64,000 bases of DNA from Gibbula magus (GCA_936450465.1 OW388302.1:15897530-15961529), one strand, 5' to 3'; shown: positions 1 to 11,050, counted from the first letter of the stretch. Notes: a model not told the origin generated them from the letters alone. Translations and numbers: made by a program.

Positions 1-235
1 TAACACACGTGAGAGGAGAATGATACAGTGATTAGGTGGAACAGTATAATTTGAGTAACACACGTGAGAGGAGAATGATACAGTGATAAGGTGAGACAGT
101 ATAATTTTAGTAACACCTGTGAGAAGAGAATGTTGCAGTGATGAGGTGGGACAGCATAATTTGAGTAACACATCTGGGAAGAGAATATTACAGTTGTTAC
201 TTGGGAAAGTATAATTTCAGTAATATCTGACAGGA
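1..235. repeat. 55-bp minisatellite (unit A, cut by window edge)
   Basis: Direct repeats of a 55-bp unit (GAGTAACACACGTGAGAGG ... CAGTATAATTT). The second copy starts 55 bases after the first. About four copies are recognisable and become progressively more diverged. The same array, with more copies, begins unit B at about 19505. Confidence 0.9.
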
Positions 236-658
236 GTCAGTTGAGAAGATATAATATAAATAATCTCTGTGGTGAGAGATTTTAACAAATTTTTCGTGGT
301 AAGTTATAATTTGGGTTATCTGTTTTGAACAGAATGCAGCAGAAATTACGTAGGATACTATGGTTGGATAGTGTGTAACGGTGATTACGTGGGAAATTAT
401 AATTTGAGTAACCTATGTGGGAAGAGAATGCATCATAAGCTTCGTGGGAAGATGTGGGTTGAGTAAACTTTGCTGGAGGAAAATGTGACAGAGGTAACGG
501 GGAAGAAATGATTTAGATTATCTCTTTTAGAAGAGAAAGTATGAGATATACGTTGGAAGTTATCATTTGAGTAATTTCTTTGAGACAGAATTTAACAGAA
601 CTGACTTAGAAATACTTGCCATTTAGATAGTGAAGAAATATAATATGTTTATGTTTGA
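236..658. repeat. degenerate continuation of the minisatellite
   Basis: Strongly diverged units continue here, recognisable by phrases such as TTTGAGTAACCTATGTGGGAA followed by AGAGAATG. No gene is visible. Confidence 0.5.
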
Positions 659-834
659 GATAACACTACCTTCAATAGTACAAAAAGTTGTACTTTTTTT
701 AGGCGAAATGGTCGTGTGGTAAGCTGTTGGTATAGTCAATGCTGGCGATAGTTGCCTTACTCTGAGGGCGTGGGTTCGAATCCCGAATGGGACTCGGCCC
801 AAAAGGTATTTGAACTATTGAAGGTAGTGTTATC
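659..834 (+). mobile_element. tRNA-like sequence inside perfect 21-bp inverted repeats
   Basis: A perfect 21-bp inverted repeat (659-679 and 814-834) brackets a tRNA-like core. The core has an A-box-like ATGGTCGTGTGGTAAGC near 709 and a B box GGGTTCGAATCCC near 770, with a Leu/Ser-like arrangement. No acceptor stem closes around the core, so this looks like a tRNA-derived short element and not a working tRNA. Unit B has a copy at 20498-20673. Confidence 0.65.
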
Positions 835-1845
835 CCAAGTATAACCATATCAGAAATTACTTAGGAAACTATTTCCCTGACTAACTCATGTGAGAACATT
901 AAGTTCTGCTCTGTTAACTGTTTATATGTTGTAAGAGTTAAGATTATGTGAGAAAATATGACTTTTAGAGAGAAGTTACAGCAACAATGATATGGATCAA
1001 CCTGATTAACCTTACAACTGATAACAGTAGTCTCGCATTCTCACCCAATGTCAAATATCTGTTACCAACCACCAGCGGTATTGCTGCCATGGTGCTAAAT
1101 ATTGAAACTTGTGACTGATTTCAGTACATATGGGTGTATACAATTTAATATATATTATAAAACTGCCATCAATAGTTTACTTCAATTTAATATAAATACA
1201 GATCCCTGTGCATGTATTGAAGTGGTGGTCATTTTGTAGTATCTTGGAGAGCCTTTAAACTGCTACAATAAGTGATATTCCTCTCTCAACTGGTATGGTA
1301 CAAATATGACGCATCAGACCGTGTTACCAGTGGGAGAAGCACACATTGTACATGTATTTATCTTACAGCATGTCAATACAAAAACCAAGCATATCTATGA
1401 AGTAAACGGATATGATCGCTTCAGTTTTTTACAAAATGGAGTCACCCGTCTCGACTGAAATGTTGTAAGTCGTGTAAGTTGTAACACATTACAAAGTCTA
1501 CACGTTTTTAAATGATTGTAAAGAATTTATCTTAGTTTCATTGAGTGGGAAATGTTTTAAAAAAATATAATAATATTGGAGAAATATATGTCGGTAAATA
1601 ATGAACCCTTAACTAGTCTAACATTTCAACTCAGAAAATAAATTTTGGAAAAATATATATTTTATTTACCGAAATTCAAATTTTCCATAGTCTCCTTTTA
1701 TTTTATATGGTGATATTTTCAGAATAACTACTTTTTTCAGAGTTTGAGTCTATAGTTGAACTTTTACTTTGAGTGGGCAATGATAGATTTGTTTCCAAAT
1801 AAAAAAGCAAATGTTGGAGAAATATATACCTGTAGCTTATGTCCC
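835..1845. other. intergenic, no gene seen
   Basis: AT-rich sequence with no supported ORF. Two related stretches about 250 bases apart (near 1540-1590 and 1770-1830) share a GAGTGGG ... TTGGAGAAATATAT pattern, so this part is probably decayed repeat. Confidence 0.5.
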
Positions 1846-2207
1846 TTAAAGTAGCTGTAGCATGTCTTTCGCGAATTATATTTTTTTCAACTTTTCCCAG
1901 TTATTATGATAGTTTATGTCACGTATATTAACTTTAGGGGGTAACACATATTATTACACAAATCAATTATCTGTATTGGTAATAATGGTGCTGCGTACAA
2001 TGCAACACATTGCTGGGCGGCCATTTTAATGTGAACACAAGTTATCCTTTCAATTACAAAAACGATTCCCATTGCTTTACCGAACCATGTACACTCATTT
2101 TGTAACTTGATTTTCCGAAGAGAGAAAGGTGTTTTACTAGTAGGGAAATTATTTTCCAAATACATTTCATCAACGTATTTGAACGAAAAAAACGTGCTAC
2201 TGCCCCT
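1846..2207. mobile_element. MITE with GGGGCAGTAGCAC-type ends (unit A copy)
   Basis: Homologous over its length to the better-preserved copy at 39426-39785. The right end reads CGTGCTACTGCCCC. The left end is a decayed TTAAAGTAGCTGTAGCAT. It lies about 0.8 kb upstream of the putative first exon of the CARD gene and is also present in unit B. Confidence 0.6.
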
Positions 2208-2950
2208 CCTGAACTGTAAACTTGAACTGTTTAAATTCTGAACAAACAGGGGTCATTATAAAACGTACTGTGACCTTAAAACGAAGTCTCTTCTTGGAAT
2301 GTGTAGAGCACTCAGGGTACATAAGAAAACGTGTATCGACTGTTAGCCAGTCAACAAGTATAGTACTTGTCTCCTTATTTTCAAAGAAAGATACATTTGC
2401 TTTATTTCAACATTAATGTAACATGCTTCTTTGCAAGTGAGACGTCATTTATTCCATGGTGGATGATTATGATAGTAGGGATTGGATTTGATAACAAAAT
2501 GATTGGACAACCAGGTGTAAACAGCTCATCCAATTACGGTCACCAATCGCCATCACTGACTGTCCAAACAGATAATACACACAACAACTGAGATCTTGGC
2601 TAAAATGAGGTACAAATATTTGTTATGTATTGTTTACATTCATAACCCTACTGACATATGCAAAATGGGCTCGAATCCAAACCTTACTTGGAGTTATTTA
2701 ATGTGTCCTGTTGCAGACAGCGTTATAACGAATATCACAATGTTACATGTGTTCAAAATGACTTAAACATATTTAGTTTAAACACATATACTGGTTAACA
2801 TATATACCTTATATAAATAGCTTATCAGTATGTATTCACTATCTAACTGACTTATATTTCTCACATTTCTAACACCGCATATCGTTACTATGTTATACCA
2901 CTCCTGTATATAGATACTTCAGCAAGGTAGACTCTGTACCTCTTATCAGT
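2208..2950. other. upstream region of CARD gene A
   Basis: No supported coding region. It is near-identical to the matching part of unit B, and parts match the diverged relic at 17.0-17.6 kb, including a GGGCTCGAATCC tRNA-B-box-like scrap near 2668. Promoter-proximal sequence was therefore duplicated with the genes. Confidence 0.45.
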
Positions 2951-2957
2951 TATAAAT
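2951..2957 (+). promoter_or_regulatory. putative TATA box of CARD gene A
   Basis: TATAAAT within CTTATCAGTTATAAATG. It is kept in unit B (22790) and in the diverged relic at 17664, where surrounding sequence has drifted. It sits about 30 bases upstream of the proposed exon start. Confidence 0.5.
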
Positions 2958-2979
2958 GGGACAATTCTGTGTGTTGATA

Positions 2980-3091
2980 TATTTGTGTACACTGAGTTTG
3001 TTTGCTTTGACCTAGCGCATTCAGAGTGTGCAATATATGCGGCATGTTGCTTCTCTCTGTGTAGAAATACCAACTCAAGTCTTGCAGACAG
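2980..3091 (+). other. putative first exon of CARD gene A
   Basis: The 5' boundary is guessed as about 30 bases after the TATA-like box. The 3' boundary is a donor, ACAG|GTAATA, conserved as ACAG|GTAACA at 17814. Two start codons are seen. The ATG at 3044 opens a six-codon uORF that ends at TAG 3062-3064. The ATG at 3037 is open to the donor and, if joined to the acceptor at 4831, reads in frame into the CARD exon and adds 19 residues. In the 17.8-kb relic the same long frame ends at a TGA, so the extension is not conserved there. Mostly untranslated sequence is the alternative. Confidence 0.45.
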
Positions 3092-4832
3092 GTAATATAA
3101 TATATTGATGTTAGCATTTGGAAGTTTTAGTTCGTTCTTTTGAAATGTTAGAATGGTTAAGTGGCATATATAGTATATATATCATCAAAGTATTACACTC
3201 TATTAAAATTGATTGGCTAGGATATGGATTAAATATTATGGTGACATTAAGTGGTTAAAATATATTTTCTTGTTTGCTTTGATATGAATATATATGAATA
3301 TATCGTATAAATTGTATTAAGTCAAAGCAGTTTTGTCAAAAACAAAACACCCACACAAGTATGTATACTTGGAACCTTTCACGCCTTTCTACTAACATTA
3401 TCAACCTTGTCGAACCCAAGCCGACATCCAACACACATTTACCTGGTACCCATTTGCACTGATGGATGATAGGAGACACATTTAAATATTACATTGAATA
3501 AGGTCACTAATGTTTGTATATGAAGACACACAATAAGTCTCTTTACTCATGTCTTATTACCGGCATAGGAATTACCTTCGGCCTCTTATGCAGTTTATCC
3601 AGCAATGCAACGGGTCACCCATTCATCAAATGGCTGCACCCAATGGTGTTGAACATCACTGACTGTAGTATCTGGATTTTTATTCTTTTGATCAGAACAT
3701 AAACCGTGTGAAATTAACAACATAAATTATTACTGTGGCCAAACACTTAATATGTCCTGTGTACAATGTCAACATTTAACTGTATTTACAAACCGTCACA
3801 CCACTTTACTGCCTATAACATTATACTCAATAATTCCTATGTGGATGTATTATTCCGGGGATTTTCACATAATCCCTGGGATTCTAACGTAATTTCACAC
3901 TGAAATGTTAAGTCAGTGTATGTTAAATCTAACTCTATTTGAAAACAACTGTTAATTCAAACATCAATCTCCAAATGTTTTTTGCAATAACCCGTCTTGA
4001 ACCCAAAACCTCCATACTCCTGCACACCAAGTGCAGCGATAAAACCAGTATGCTACAGGGACTTGGCTGATGAGGTTGTTTCCCAAGTTCCCTTTATACC
4101 CTCTACTGACTTTCACCAAAAGGGGATATCTTATGGACGACTGCTTTACTTGTTCGCACTATCAATAAGAATAGATTACAGATAAAATTTAACCATGGGG
4201 TTGGTTTGTAAGCTTGATAAAGGGTGTTTATGAGATTTAAAACCTGCAACCCGAGGGATAAACACGAGGGGCGTTAGAACAAGCCCATTTAAAAGAAAAG
4301 GGTTGTATCACTGTTTTGTTTGGCTGTTGTATCGTTATGTGGTTTGCAATTGTGAATTAACTTCTCAAGCAGTAAATAATTGTTCGTGCATAATCAACAT
4401 ACAAACTCAAAATTATTTGTCAAAAGAATAAGAATTTCAAAACATTAACTCCCATATACAAATCTGAATTATTATATTCCTTTTGAACAAGTAGTGGATC
4501 CTGTATATTGGCCGGTGTGAATTTTTAAGTATTTATTGATTAAGGAGATATTTTTCTTTGCAAATTGACGCATGAATACTTTCCGGTAATGAACTCTAAC
4601 ATTCTTCTTGACTATGTTTGTACTTAGTATATGGGTAACATTTAATTCTAATACAAGTGGTAAATATCGAATATAGATATTTTAAATAACAGGTTCTTAT
4701 TTTTTCAAAAGGGTATGGATTTTGTGATGGGTGCATTACTGGGCTAGCTTAAACTACACCTTAGTTAAGTACACTGCTTTTATTCAGAATTTCAAAACAA
4801 ACATCTTAAACTTATTTGTATTTGTTGCAGCC
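3092..4832 (+). other. putative intron 1 of CARD gene A
   Basis: Runs from the GTAATA donor at 3092 to a TTTGTTGCAG acceptor ending at 4830. The two exon bases CC then precede the CARD start codon. Short ORFs inside have no recognisable domain. Unit B is nearly identical here. Confidence 0.45.
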
Positions 4833-5157
4833 ATGGCAAAACAGCAGAGAGGTAAATTAAAGCATGATGAGAAGGAGAGATTACGAATAAACTGGGAACT
4901 TTTGAACACGGAGCTAGATGGAAAATATCTTGTTGACACGATGTTTGAGAAAGGAATATTTACTGACGATGATATAGAAGAGGTCAGATGTGCAGTACCA
5001 CCTACAAGGAAAAGGAGAACAGAAGTGTTTCTTCAGAAACTGTTTAATTCAGGTGTGAATGGATATGACGTGTTTCTAGAGGCACTTAAAAAAGCTGGCT
5101 ATCAACATGTGGCAGAGAAACTTGAGAAAACTGTTGTTCCATCTCACGTTGAAGGAG
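4833..5157 (+). CDS. CARD exon of CARD/B-box/NHL gene A
   Basis: Encodes residues 1-108 of a predicted ~649-aa protein. I chose the ATG at 4833 because it follows a good acceptor (TTTGTTGCAG) and lies in a CCATGGC context. The frame is open further upstream, but that part reads as intron. Residues ~12-98 have the pattern of a death-fold CARD: helix 1 around KERLRINWELL, a middle stretch with GIFTDDDIEEV, then RRTEVFLQKLF, the GVNGYDVFLEALKKAGY segment and a last helix with VAEKLE. CARDs mediate homotypic assembly in innate immune and cell-death signalling. The exon ends in phase 1 at GGAG|GTAAGT, matching the phase-1 acceptor at 7233. It is identical at protein level to the unit B exon. CARD rests on pattern recognition; the exact partner is unknown. 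Confidence 0.75.
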
Positions 5158-6041
5158 GTAAGTGACTTCAGAATATTTATTTATAAGAATCAATCATATA
5201 AGTTTACACATATGCAAATGAACATTTTAAGATCATCGTGATAAGAAGTAAGACATACGTCTGTTCATCCCTCCAGTCTTGGACATGGTATATTTGTATT
5301 TCTAACTTTGGTCTACGGAAAGTATACAACGTAAATCTGGTGACTCATAAGGCCACAAGGACAATGCACTGAAGACCAGTTATTATATCCTTCTCAAGAA
5401 CCAAAACAGAAATGTTGTTAATTGATACGAACGGAGGATAGTGTGTTCTTATCAATTCCATGGCACACTGATGTTCTCCTGCAAGTCGTCATGGAGGAAA
5501 ATGGGATAACCTGATTTGAAAATGACCTTGATCATCTGAGTAATGTCATAATGCTAGGTTCAAAAATATCCTTGTTTCTTATATACTGTTTTACTTCATT
5601 ACTGGAGAGAGGGGTAAATCTATCTATTGTCACATGTCGTAATATTGTGTGCAGTGAAGAAGGCTTGGAGGGTCCATGTTAATTATTTGCTAATTAGTAT
5701 GAGGGTCACGTCCTGAAAACACTTCTTCCAAAAGATAAAAAAGATTAGATGTAAAAAGTTGGTGACCAAGAGACCCTATCGTGGCCAACAAATCCTTACT
5801 GCAACATTTCTCTATGAGTAAATGCCTTATTCAGATGTTCGGTGTTGATGTGGATCACAATATTAATTATATGACCATCTTGCCTCTGATATATTTCACA
5901 AACGTCAACCATTAAACCTTGTATAAGTGATCTCCAAATATAAAAGCTGAAGAAAGTTTAAACATTGTGTATAGACCCCTTTGCTGATGGGAATTGTAGA
6001 TTTAGATCTGTGTTCCCTAAAATATTTATCGGTTTGGATTA

Positions 6042-6205
6042 AGGTGCTTTGTGGTTTAACCTGCTTTCAAAAGTATTTCGTTTATATAACGGCTTCTAGT
6101 ACTAATAAAGAGTAACACGTTTTTGGCTATGCATTGCAGTGAAACCTGAAAGCAACAGCTGAAACTAGCACACCATGGATAATACAGCGATGTAATTAAG
6201 TGTAG
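6042..6205 (-). mobile_element. old diverged SINE copy
   Basis: Aligns with the body of the younger SINE at 6293-6596: TTTAAC-CTGCTTTCAA, GGCTATGCATTGCAGTGAAACC, AGCAACAGCTG. It lacks the tRNA-like head. Several internal deletions are present. Confidence 0.6.
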
Positions 6206-6292
6206 TTTATGTTCTTGCATTTCTCATCGAAAGAAAAGTAATTATATATCCATGTATACCTAGATTTTGACACACACAGAATTATTCATCAG

Positions 6293-6596
6293 TGAGTGAG
6301 TGAGTGAGTTGGTGTTTAACGCCGCTTTCAAGAGTATTTCACTTATATCGCGGCTGCTAGTTTTACGGCAGGGAGAAAGCCCGCAACGCAATGTGGCTAT
6401 GCACTGCGGTGAAACCTGCAAGCAACAGCTGGAACTAGCGAACCATGAGTGGTACTGCACTGAAATTCAGTGTAGCATTGCAACCAAACCTGACTGCGTG
6501 TAGAACAGTTCTCTACTGCAGACAAAGTTGCCGTGCCCCTGGCAGGATTCGAACCCTGGACCTCTTGATCCGAAACCGAACGCGCTAACTATTCAT
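6293..6596 (-). mobile_element. tRNA-derived SINE
   Basis: Read on the minus strand it has a tRNA-like head: an A-box-like TTAGCGCGTTCGG near 6590 and a B box GGGTTCGAATCCTG near 6550. The body ends in a GGCGTTAAACACC box and a short-repeat tail of ACTC units. This plan is typical of SINEs in mollusc genomes. Short ORFs on both strands here are by-products. A near-identical copy lies in unit B. Confidence 0.75.
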
Positions 6597-7232
6597 CAGT
6601 GAATATTTTACAATATTTTCTAATAAAGAAATCATGAACAAACAAAATACCTTAATTTGAGATTTTGCTTACCAATACATTTGTGATCGATAGTTCCGAT
6701 GTAATTGTACAATACTGAATAGGTCATACAATTATTTGTTGTTTCCACAACCACACTGAAACATAATTACAATTAAACTTACTCTTATTTCTGTTTAAAT
6801 CGTATTCATATCCTGAACAAATTTGTTTGAATTTTAGTATTGCCCTTGTTTATATATACATATTGGTATTGGTCAGTAATGTATGGTTCTGTTTTTAGTG
6901 GTATTGGTATAATATATTTACAAAGACAATTAAAACAAACCATATCCATAAAAAACATAGAACTTACTGATTGGTAACACTTAAACCAACACATAACTGA
7001 TTTCAGTTTTACTGTGTATGGTGTTTTCATCAAGGAACATACATGTATACTTTCTTGAAATATATGTTTTAATAATGTGTTGTTCATTTTTATTTAGATG
7101 TAATGATTTCTCCGTATACACTGACCACACACATCTATTGGATCTACCGTATCTATTGGATCTTTTAACTAAAACGTTCTTGTTAAACTTGTAAGGGCAC
7201 TATCTAATGTGGTTTTCACCGGTGTTTTCCAG

Positions 7233-8857
7233 GACCTGACCTGTGCTCTATGTGCCAAAATGAAGGGAAGTCAAGCCCAGCGACACATTGGTGTTCTGAC
7301 TGCCACGCTTCCATTTGCAATGGATGTCTGAAACTACACAGTAACAAACAGAAGAATCATGAAGTTGTCCGACGTTCAGGAAGCGATTCTATTAAGAAGG
7401 TTTTCATGTGTGACCAACATGACCAAAAGATGAAGCTATACTGCAGCAGTTGTGACAAACCCTTGTGTACTGTATGCTGCAGTATTGCTCACAGAAAATG
7501 TAATGAGGTCATCACAATCAGGGCTCAGCTGACAGAGGTCAAAGCTAAACTTCAGGAACGCCAACAGAATCTGGCAGAGAAAATTGATGATACAAATATT
7601 GAGATTAAAAATCTTGACGTGCAATCCAAAAATCTTTTAGATGAAAGATCAATTTTGGAATCAGAAATAAGAAACACCATAAAGGAAGCTATGGTTACAC
7701 TGAATCAGAAGGAAGATCAACTGATTAAGAAGGTGAAGGATCAAACCGAACAAGACAGAGAGAAGTTCGGGTCGATGATGAAGACAAAACAAATAGATCT
7801 ACAGATGTACCAGCACCAGTCTCTGTTCATCCAGCAGGCCCTGGAGTTGGAGGATGATGCGCAGCTGTTTGAGATGTATATGTCGTCTGGGTCAGAAGCT
7901 GGAGCAGACGTCACAGTGACACAGAGGAAGGACAGAACAGATGTAGCTGATATCAGCTTTATATACGACCTTGAAACATTGAAGAAACAGATAGAAATGA
8001 TGGATGTGAAGATTAACAAGATGATGATTCAGCAGATTGACAACATAGATCTGACAGTATCACCTGTACTAGTTGAAGTTATTGAAGCTAAACTTGATTT
8101 GGGAGACAGTTATGATAGTTTGATAATAAACATAGCGGGTACAAAGGTAACTGTATTTGCTGATTATTACACACAACGTCTGAAATCATTTTACACTAGA
8201 GGAGGACAGTCATGTTCAAGTGTACTCAAAGTGTATGGTTATCCCTTGTGTATAACAGTTATCAGTGAAGGTAAGGTAGCTGTGTCTCTTAATGAATCTC
8301 CGCGTATCATCACAGTTGCTGTGACTCCTGACCTGGAACTCCTGTCTACAATACAGGCAAGTAAGAAATACAGTGGTCTGTCTACTCTGGATCAGTCAAC
8401 ACTAGTGGCCGGTTCTTTTGATTCACACTCTGTGGATCTGATTGATATGAAGGGAACCATCTTGAAGACCTTCACAACACTTCCTGTCATAGGAAAGAGC
8501 TTCATTGAACCTCACTACATACATGTAACCAGACAAGGCACTATCCTGGTGTCAGACCCTGGTCTGAAGTCTGTCATCTGTCTGGCACAGACTGGTGACA
8601 TTGTATTCACATACACACCTACTGGAGACAGAGCACTGAGATATCCATATGGAATCACATCCACCAGTACAGGAGACATTCTTGTAGCTGACTATACTGC
8701 ACACAAAGTGATTCATCTCAGTGAGTCAGGAGAGTTCATAAGAGACATTCTGACAGCAGAGGATGGTTTAGAGAATCCAACTGGTCTGTGTGTTGATGGA
8801 GACAAACTGTGTGTTACATTGATAACCAAGGGTTTACACAAATACAGATTCGGTTAG
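7233..8857 (+). CDS. B-box/coiled-coil/NHL exon of CARD gene A
   Basis: Encodes residues 109-649 of the predicted protein; the split Gly codon (G|GA) joins the CARD exon in phase. Residues ~113-150 are a B-box1-like zinc finger (CSMC ... HWCSDC ... CNGC). Residues ~168-205 are B-box2 (CDQH ... YCSSC ... CTVC ... AH). A charged coiled coil follows at ~207-315. From ~395 to the end is an NHL-like propeller with blade motifs such as TGDILVADYTAHKVIHLS and NPTGLCVDGDKLCV. TRIM-family coiled coils make antiparallel dimers, and NHL propellers bind RNA or protein. With no RING, ubiquitin-ligase activity is not expected. The exon is chimeric: near-identical to unit B up to ~8463, then matching unit C from ~8507. 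It has a 9-bp deletion near 8115 relative to B. Confidence 0.85.
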
Positions 8858-10817
8858 GAGTGTATGTAGATAGTGAATTGGTTAAACTTATTACGGTAAC
8901 AAATTAATGAAATTAAAACTACTTATGAAACAAAATGACTGAACCTGAAAGAGACACAAAATTGCCAAGATTGATGTATATTCTCAGCTGTAGCTACAAA
9001 GTGTGATAATGGACTATTTGTGTGTTCTCTTAATGCTGAATGAAGTTGACCTAATTACTTATTTGTGAAGAATAGATTGACCAAACTAATACAAGAGTCT
9101 CTGACAAATGCTAGATCCCCAGGATCTTTTTCGTTTACAAACAAAACCAAATTTCCAAAAAGGTGAATATCAAAGAACCCCACTAGTTACACCCATGCAT
9201 TATTTTCTAAAGATAAATATGGTCAGTTCCTTTGATTTTTATTTCTGCTCCAAAGATTAACCCATCCCTGCGAGAAAATTTATTATTTAATTCAGTGACC
9301 TGAAAATGTCAAAAGGCAACACTTGGGTACTTATGTAATGCACAACAAAAGTTAAAAACAAGATATAATGCAATTATTTTGAATTCTTTTCTTGAAACGA
9401 CATGAATACAAACAAATTGTCAGGGAAACAACTATATTGTCAGGGAAACGACTTTATGATGTACTGTTTTCGTGTACATATGTGTGTTTAGCTTGTTTCT
9501 GCATCTCATCGTACTGTGACATGAATTCACAAGTTCTCGCATCTCTCTCGATTTTCATGCGCAAACGGAGGAATTGTTTGACATGTTGTACATTTCATCG
9601 TGCTGCACGTGCTCCACGAATTTCTCATGCTCCAGTTCAAGACTGCCAGCTTGACGGCACACTTGCTCCGATCTCTTAAAGTGATGAAGTTTGTTTGTTG
9701 TTGAATTTCACGTGAGAAAAAAATGACATAATGCGTTTGGTCACTGGTTTTCAGTTAACTGTGTATAAATTCAAGGTTTCCAATAAAACATATTACACGT
9801 TTCAAGTGTTGTATATTTCCAGTGAACAAAATAATCATGCAATATATTTAAACTTTAAAAAATCGAAAATATCTAAACAAACTCGCAGATTATTCAATTG
9901 GTAACCACTCTAAAACATGTCACCTCCTAACTTGCATCTCTCGGACTTCATTTATTATCATTACGTCATTTCTCACAGGCTGCATTTCATATGATTAGGT
10001 AGAGATGTTATTTGAAATACATGTTCATGTGTGACAGGATTCCATAACAAAGTCGTCATTGCCTTAGAGGACAAAAAGTGGTCGAATCAATTTGCCGAAA
10101 TCTTCCGCATTCTCCCAAATATTGGCGTATCCTGAAGAATCTGGAAAATCCGGAATGATCCGGCAAGTGGATTTCACCATTTTTTGTCCCTTGCTTGTGT
10201 AGAATTTCATAATGAATGTCAATGCACAATTCATAATACTATAATATATGTTTGTGTTTCTGTCAAACAAGCAAATTCAAACTTTAATCAACGAAATACA
10301 TGAGTGACAAAGGTGAGTGAAATACGTTAGTGAAAACTTTATAGAAATATTGAAGTGAAATAGGATCTTTTTTACGTTGATGACGTCCTACAGCAATAGT
10401 GCATCAGTGAATTCAAGGAGGGTACCGTATGTTGTCAAAAACTTCTGTTGATTTAAAGACCATGTTTAAATGAATTTAAATTCCATTTAATATCACTATA
10501 TTATTTTGAAAAAGCATCTTCAGTCCATCTGTGTTTTAACAGATATACACACATTTACTTAAGTCATAACTCGACCTAGTTTCTAACACTGGCTAATTAA
10601 GCCTTGCCGCATTTCCTAAAACGTTCTGTGCTTGTGTAGCAGCATGTTGCAACTGAGTGAGCTCAGCTTTGGTAACATAGGAAAGTTATGGAACTGTGAC
10701 AAGACCTAAATAAGCAAGGGACTGAAACTGCCATTTTGAACAAAGTTGATGAATCATATGCTTATCAAACAATTTAAGTTCGACTTACCTCAGATCCATA
10801 CTAGGACAAATATAGAG
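8858..10817. other. 3' flank of gene A
   Basis: Near-identical to 58590-60549 downstream of gene C, and distinctly diverged from the region after gene B. A first possible polyadenylation signal is AATAAA at 9782, far from the stop codon. The open frame at 9392-9679 has no recognisable domain. On the opposite strand 9480-9660 shows short conserved peptide scraps (such as DEMQKQA) also seen near 29310, perhaps a decayed exon. Confidence 0.5.
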
Positions 10818-10956
10818 AATACTAAACGATGCCCCGTTTAATAACATATTTATGAACGAGTGGTGGTTTGGTATTTAACGAGCGAAAGCGAGTTAAATAC
10901 CATACCATCCACGAGTTTCATAAATATGTTATTAAACGGGACTGAGTTTAGTATTT
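10818..10956. repeat. hairpin MITE-like inverted repeat
   Basis: Two arms of about 55-60 bases fold back on each other with few mismatches: CCCGTTTAATAACATATTTA near 10833 against its complement ending near 10940, with outer ends AATACTAAAC/GTTTAGTATT. The short loop is around GAGCGAAAGC. It has the form of a foldback MITE. A copy is present in unit C. Confidence 0.75.
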
Positions 10957-11050
10957 TATTTATTACACGCTGATAGAAATGAAGCTATACTGCAAGAAAA
11001 CTTGACTTGAAAGGAGGACACCCGCCATCGCCACCGGGCCGCAAGCACTG

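Larger units (their letters stand above)
5158..7232 (+). other. intron between CARD and B-box exons, gene A
   Basis: Begins GTAAGT at 5158 and ends TTTTCCAG at 7232. It holds two SINE copies listed separately. No RING or other exon was recognised inside it. Confidence 0.65.

Noticed and set aside
703..800. Functional tRNA gene
   Set aside because: Both internal promoter boxes are present but no acceptor stem pairs, and it sits inside an inverted-repeat element.
3514..4185. Two ~62-codon frames conserved between units A and B
   Set aside because: They lie inside the proposed intron 1, have no domain, and the units are too similar overall for this to show selection.
4731..4832. In-frame N-terminal extension of the CARD frame
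   Set aside because: It starts with a non-ATG codon, is AT-rich and ends in a polypyrimidine-AG acceptor right before CCATGGC; it reads as intron.
9392..9679. 95-codon open frame present in units A and C
   Set aside because: No domain. The two copies are nearly identical through recent duplication, so conservation says nothing; the diverged unit B flank does not keep the frame.
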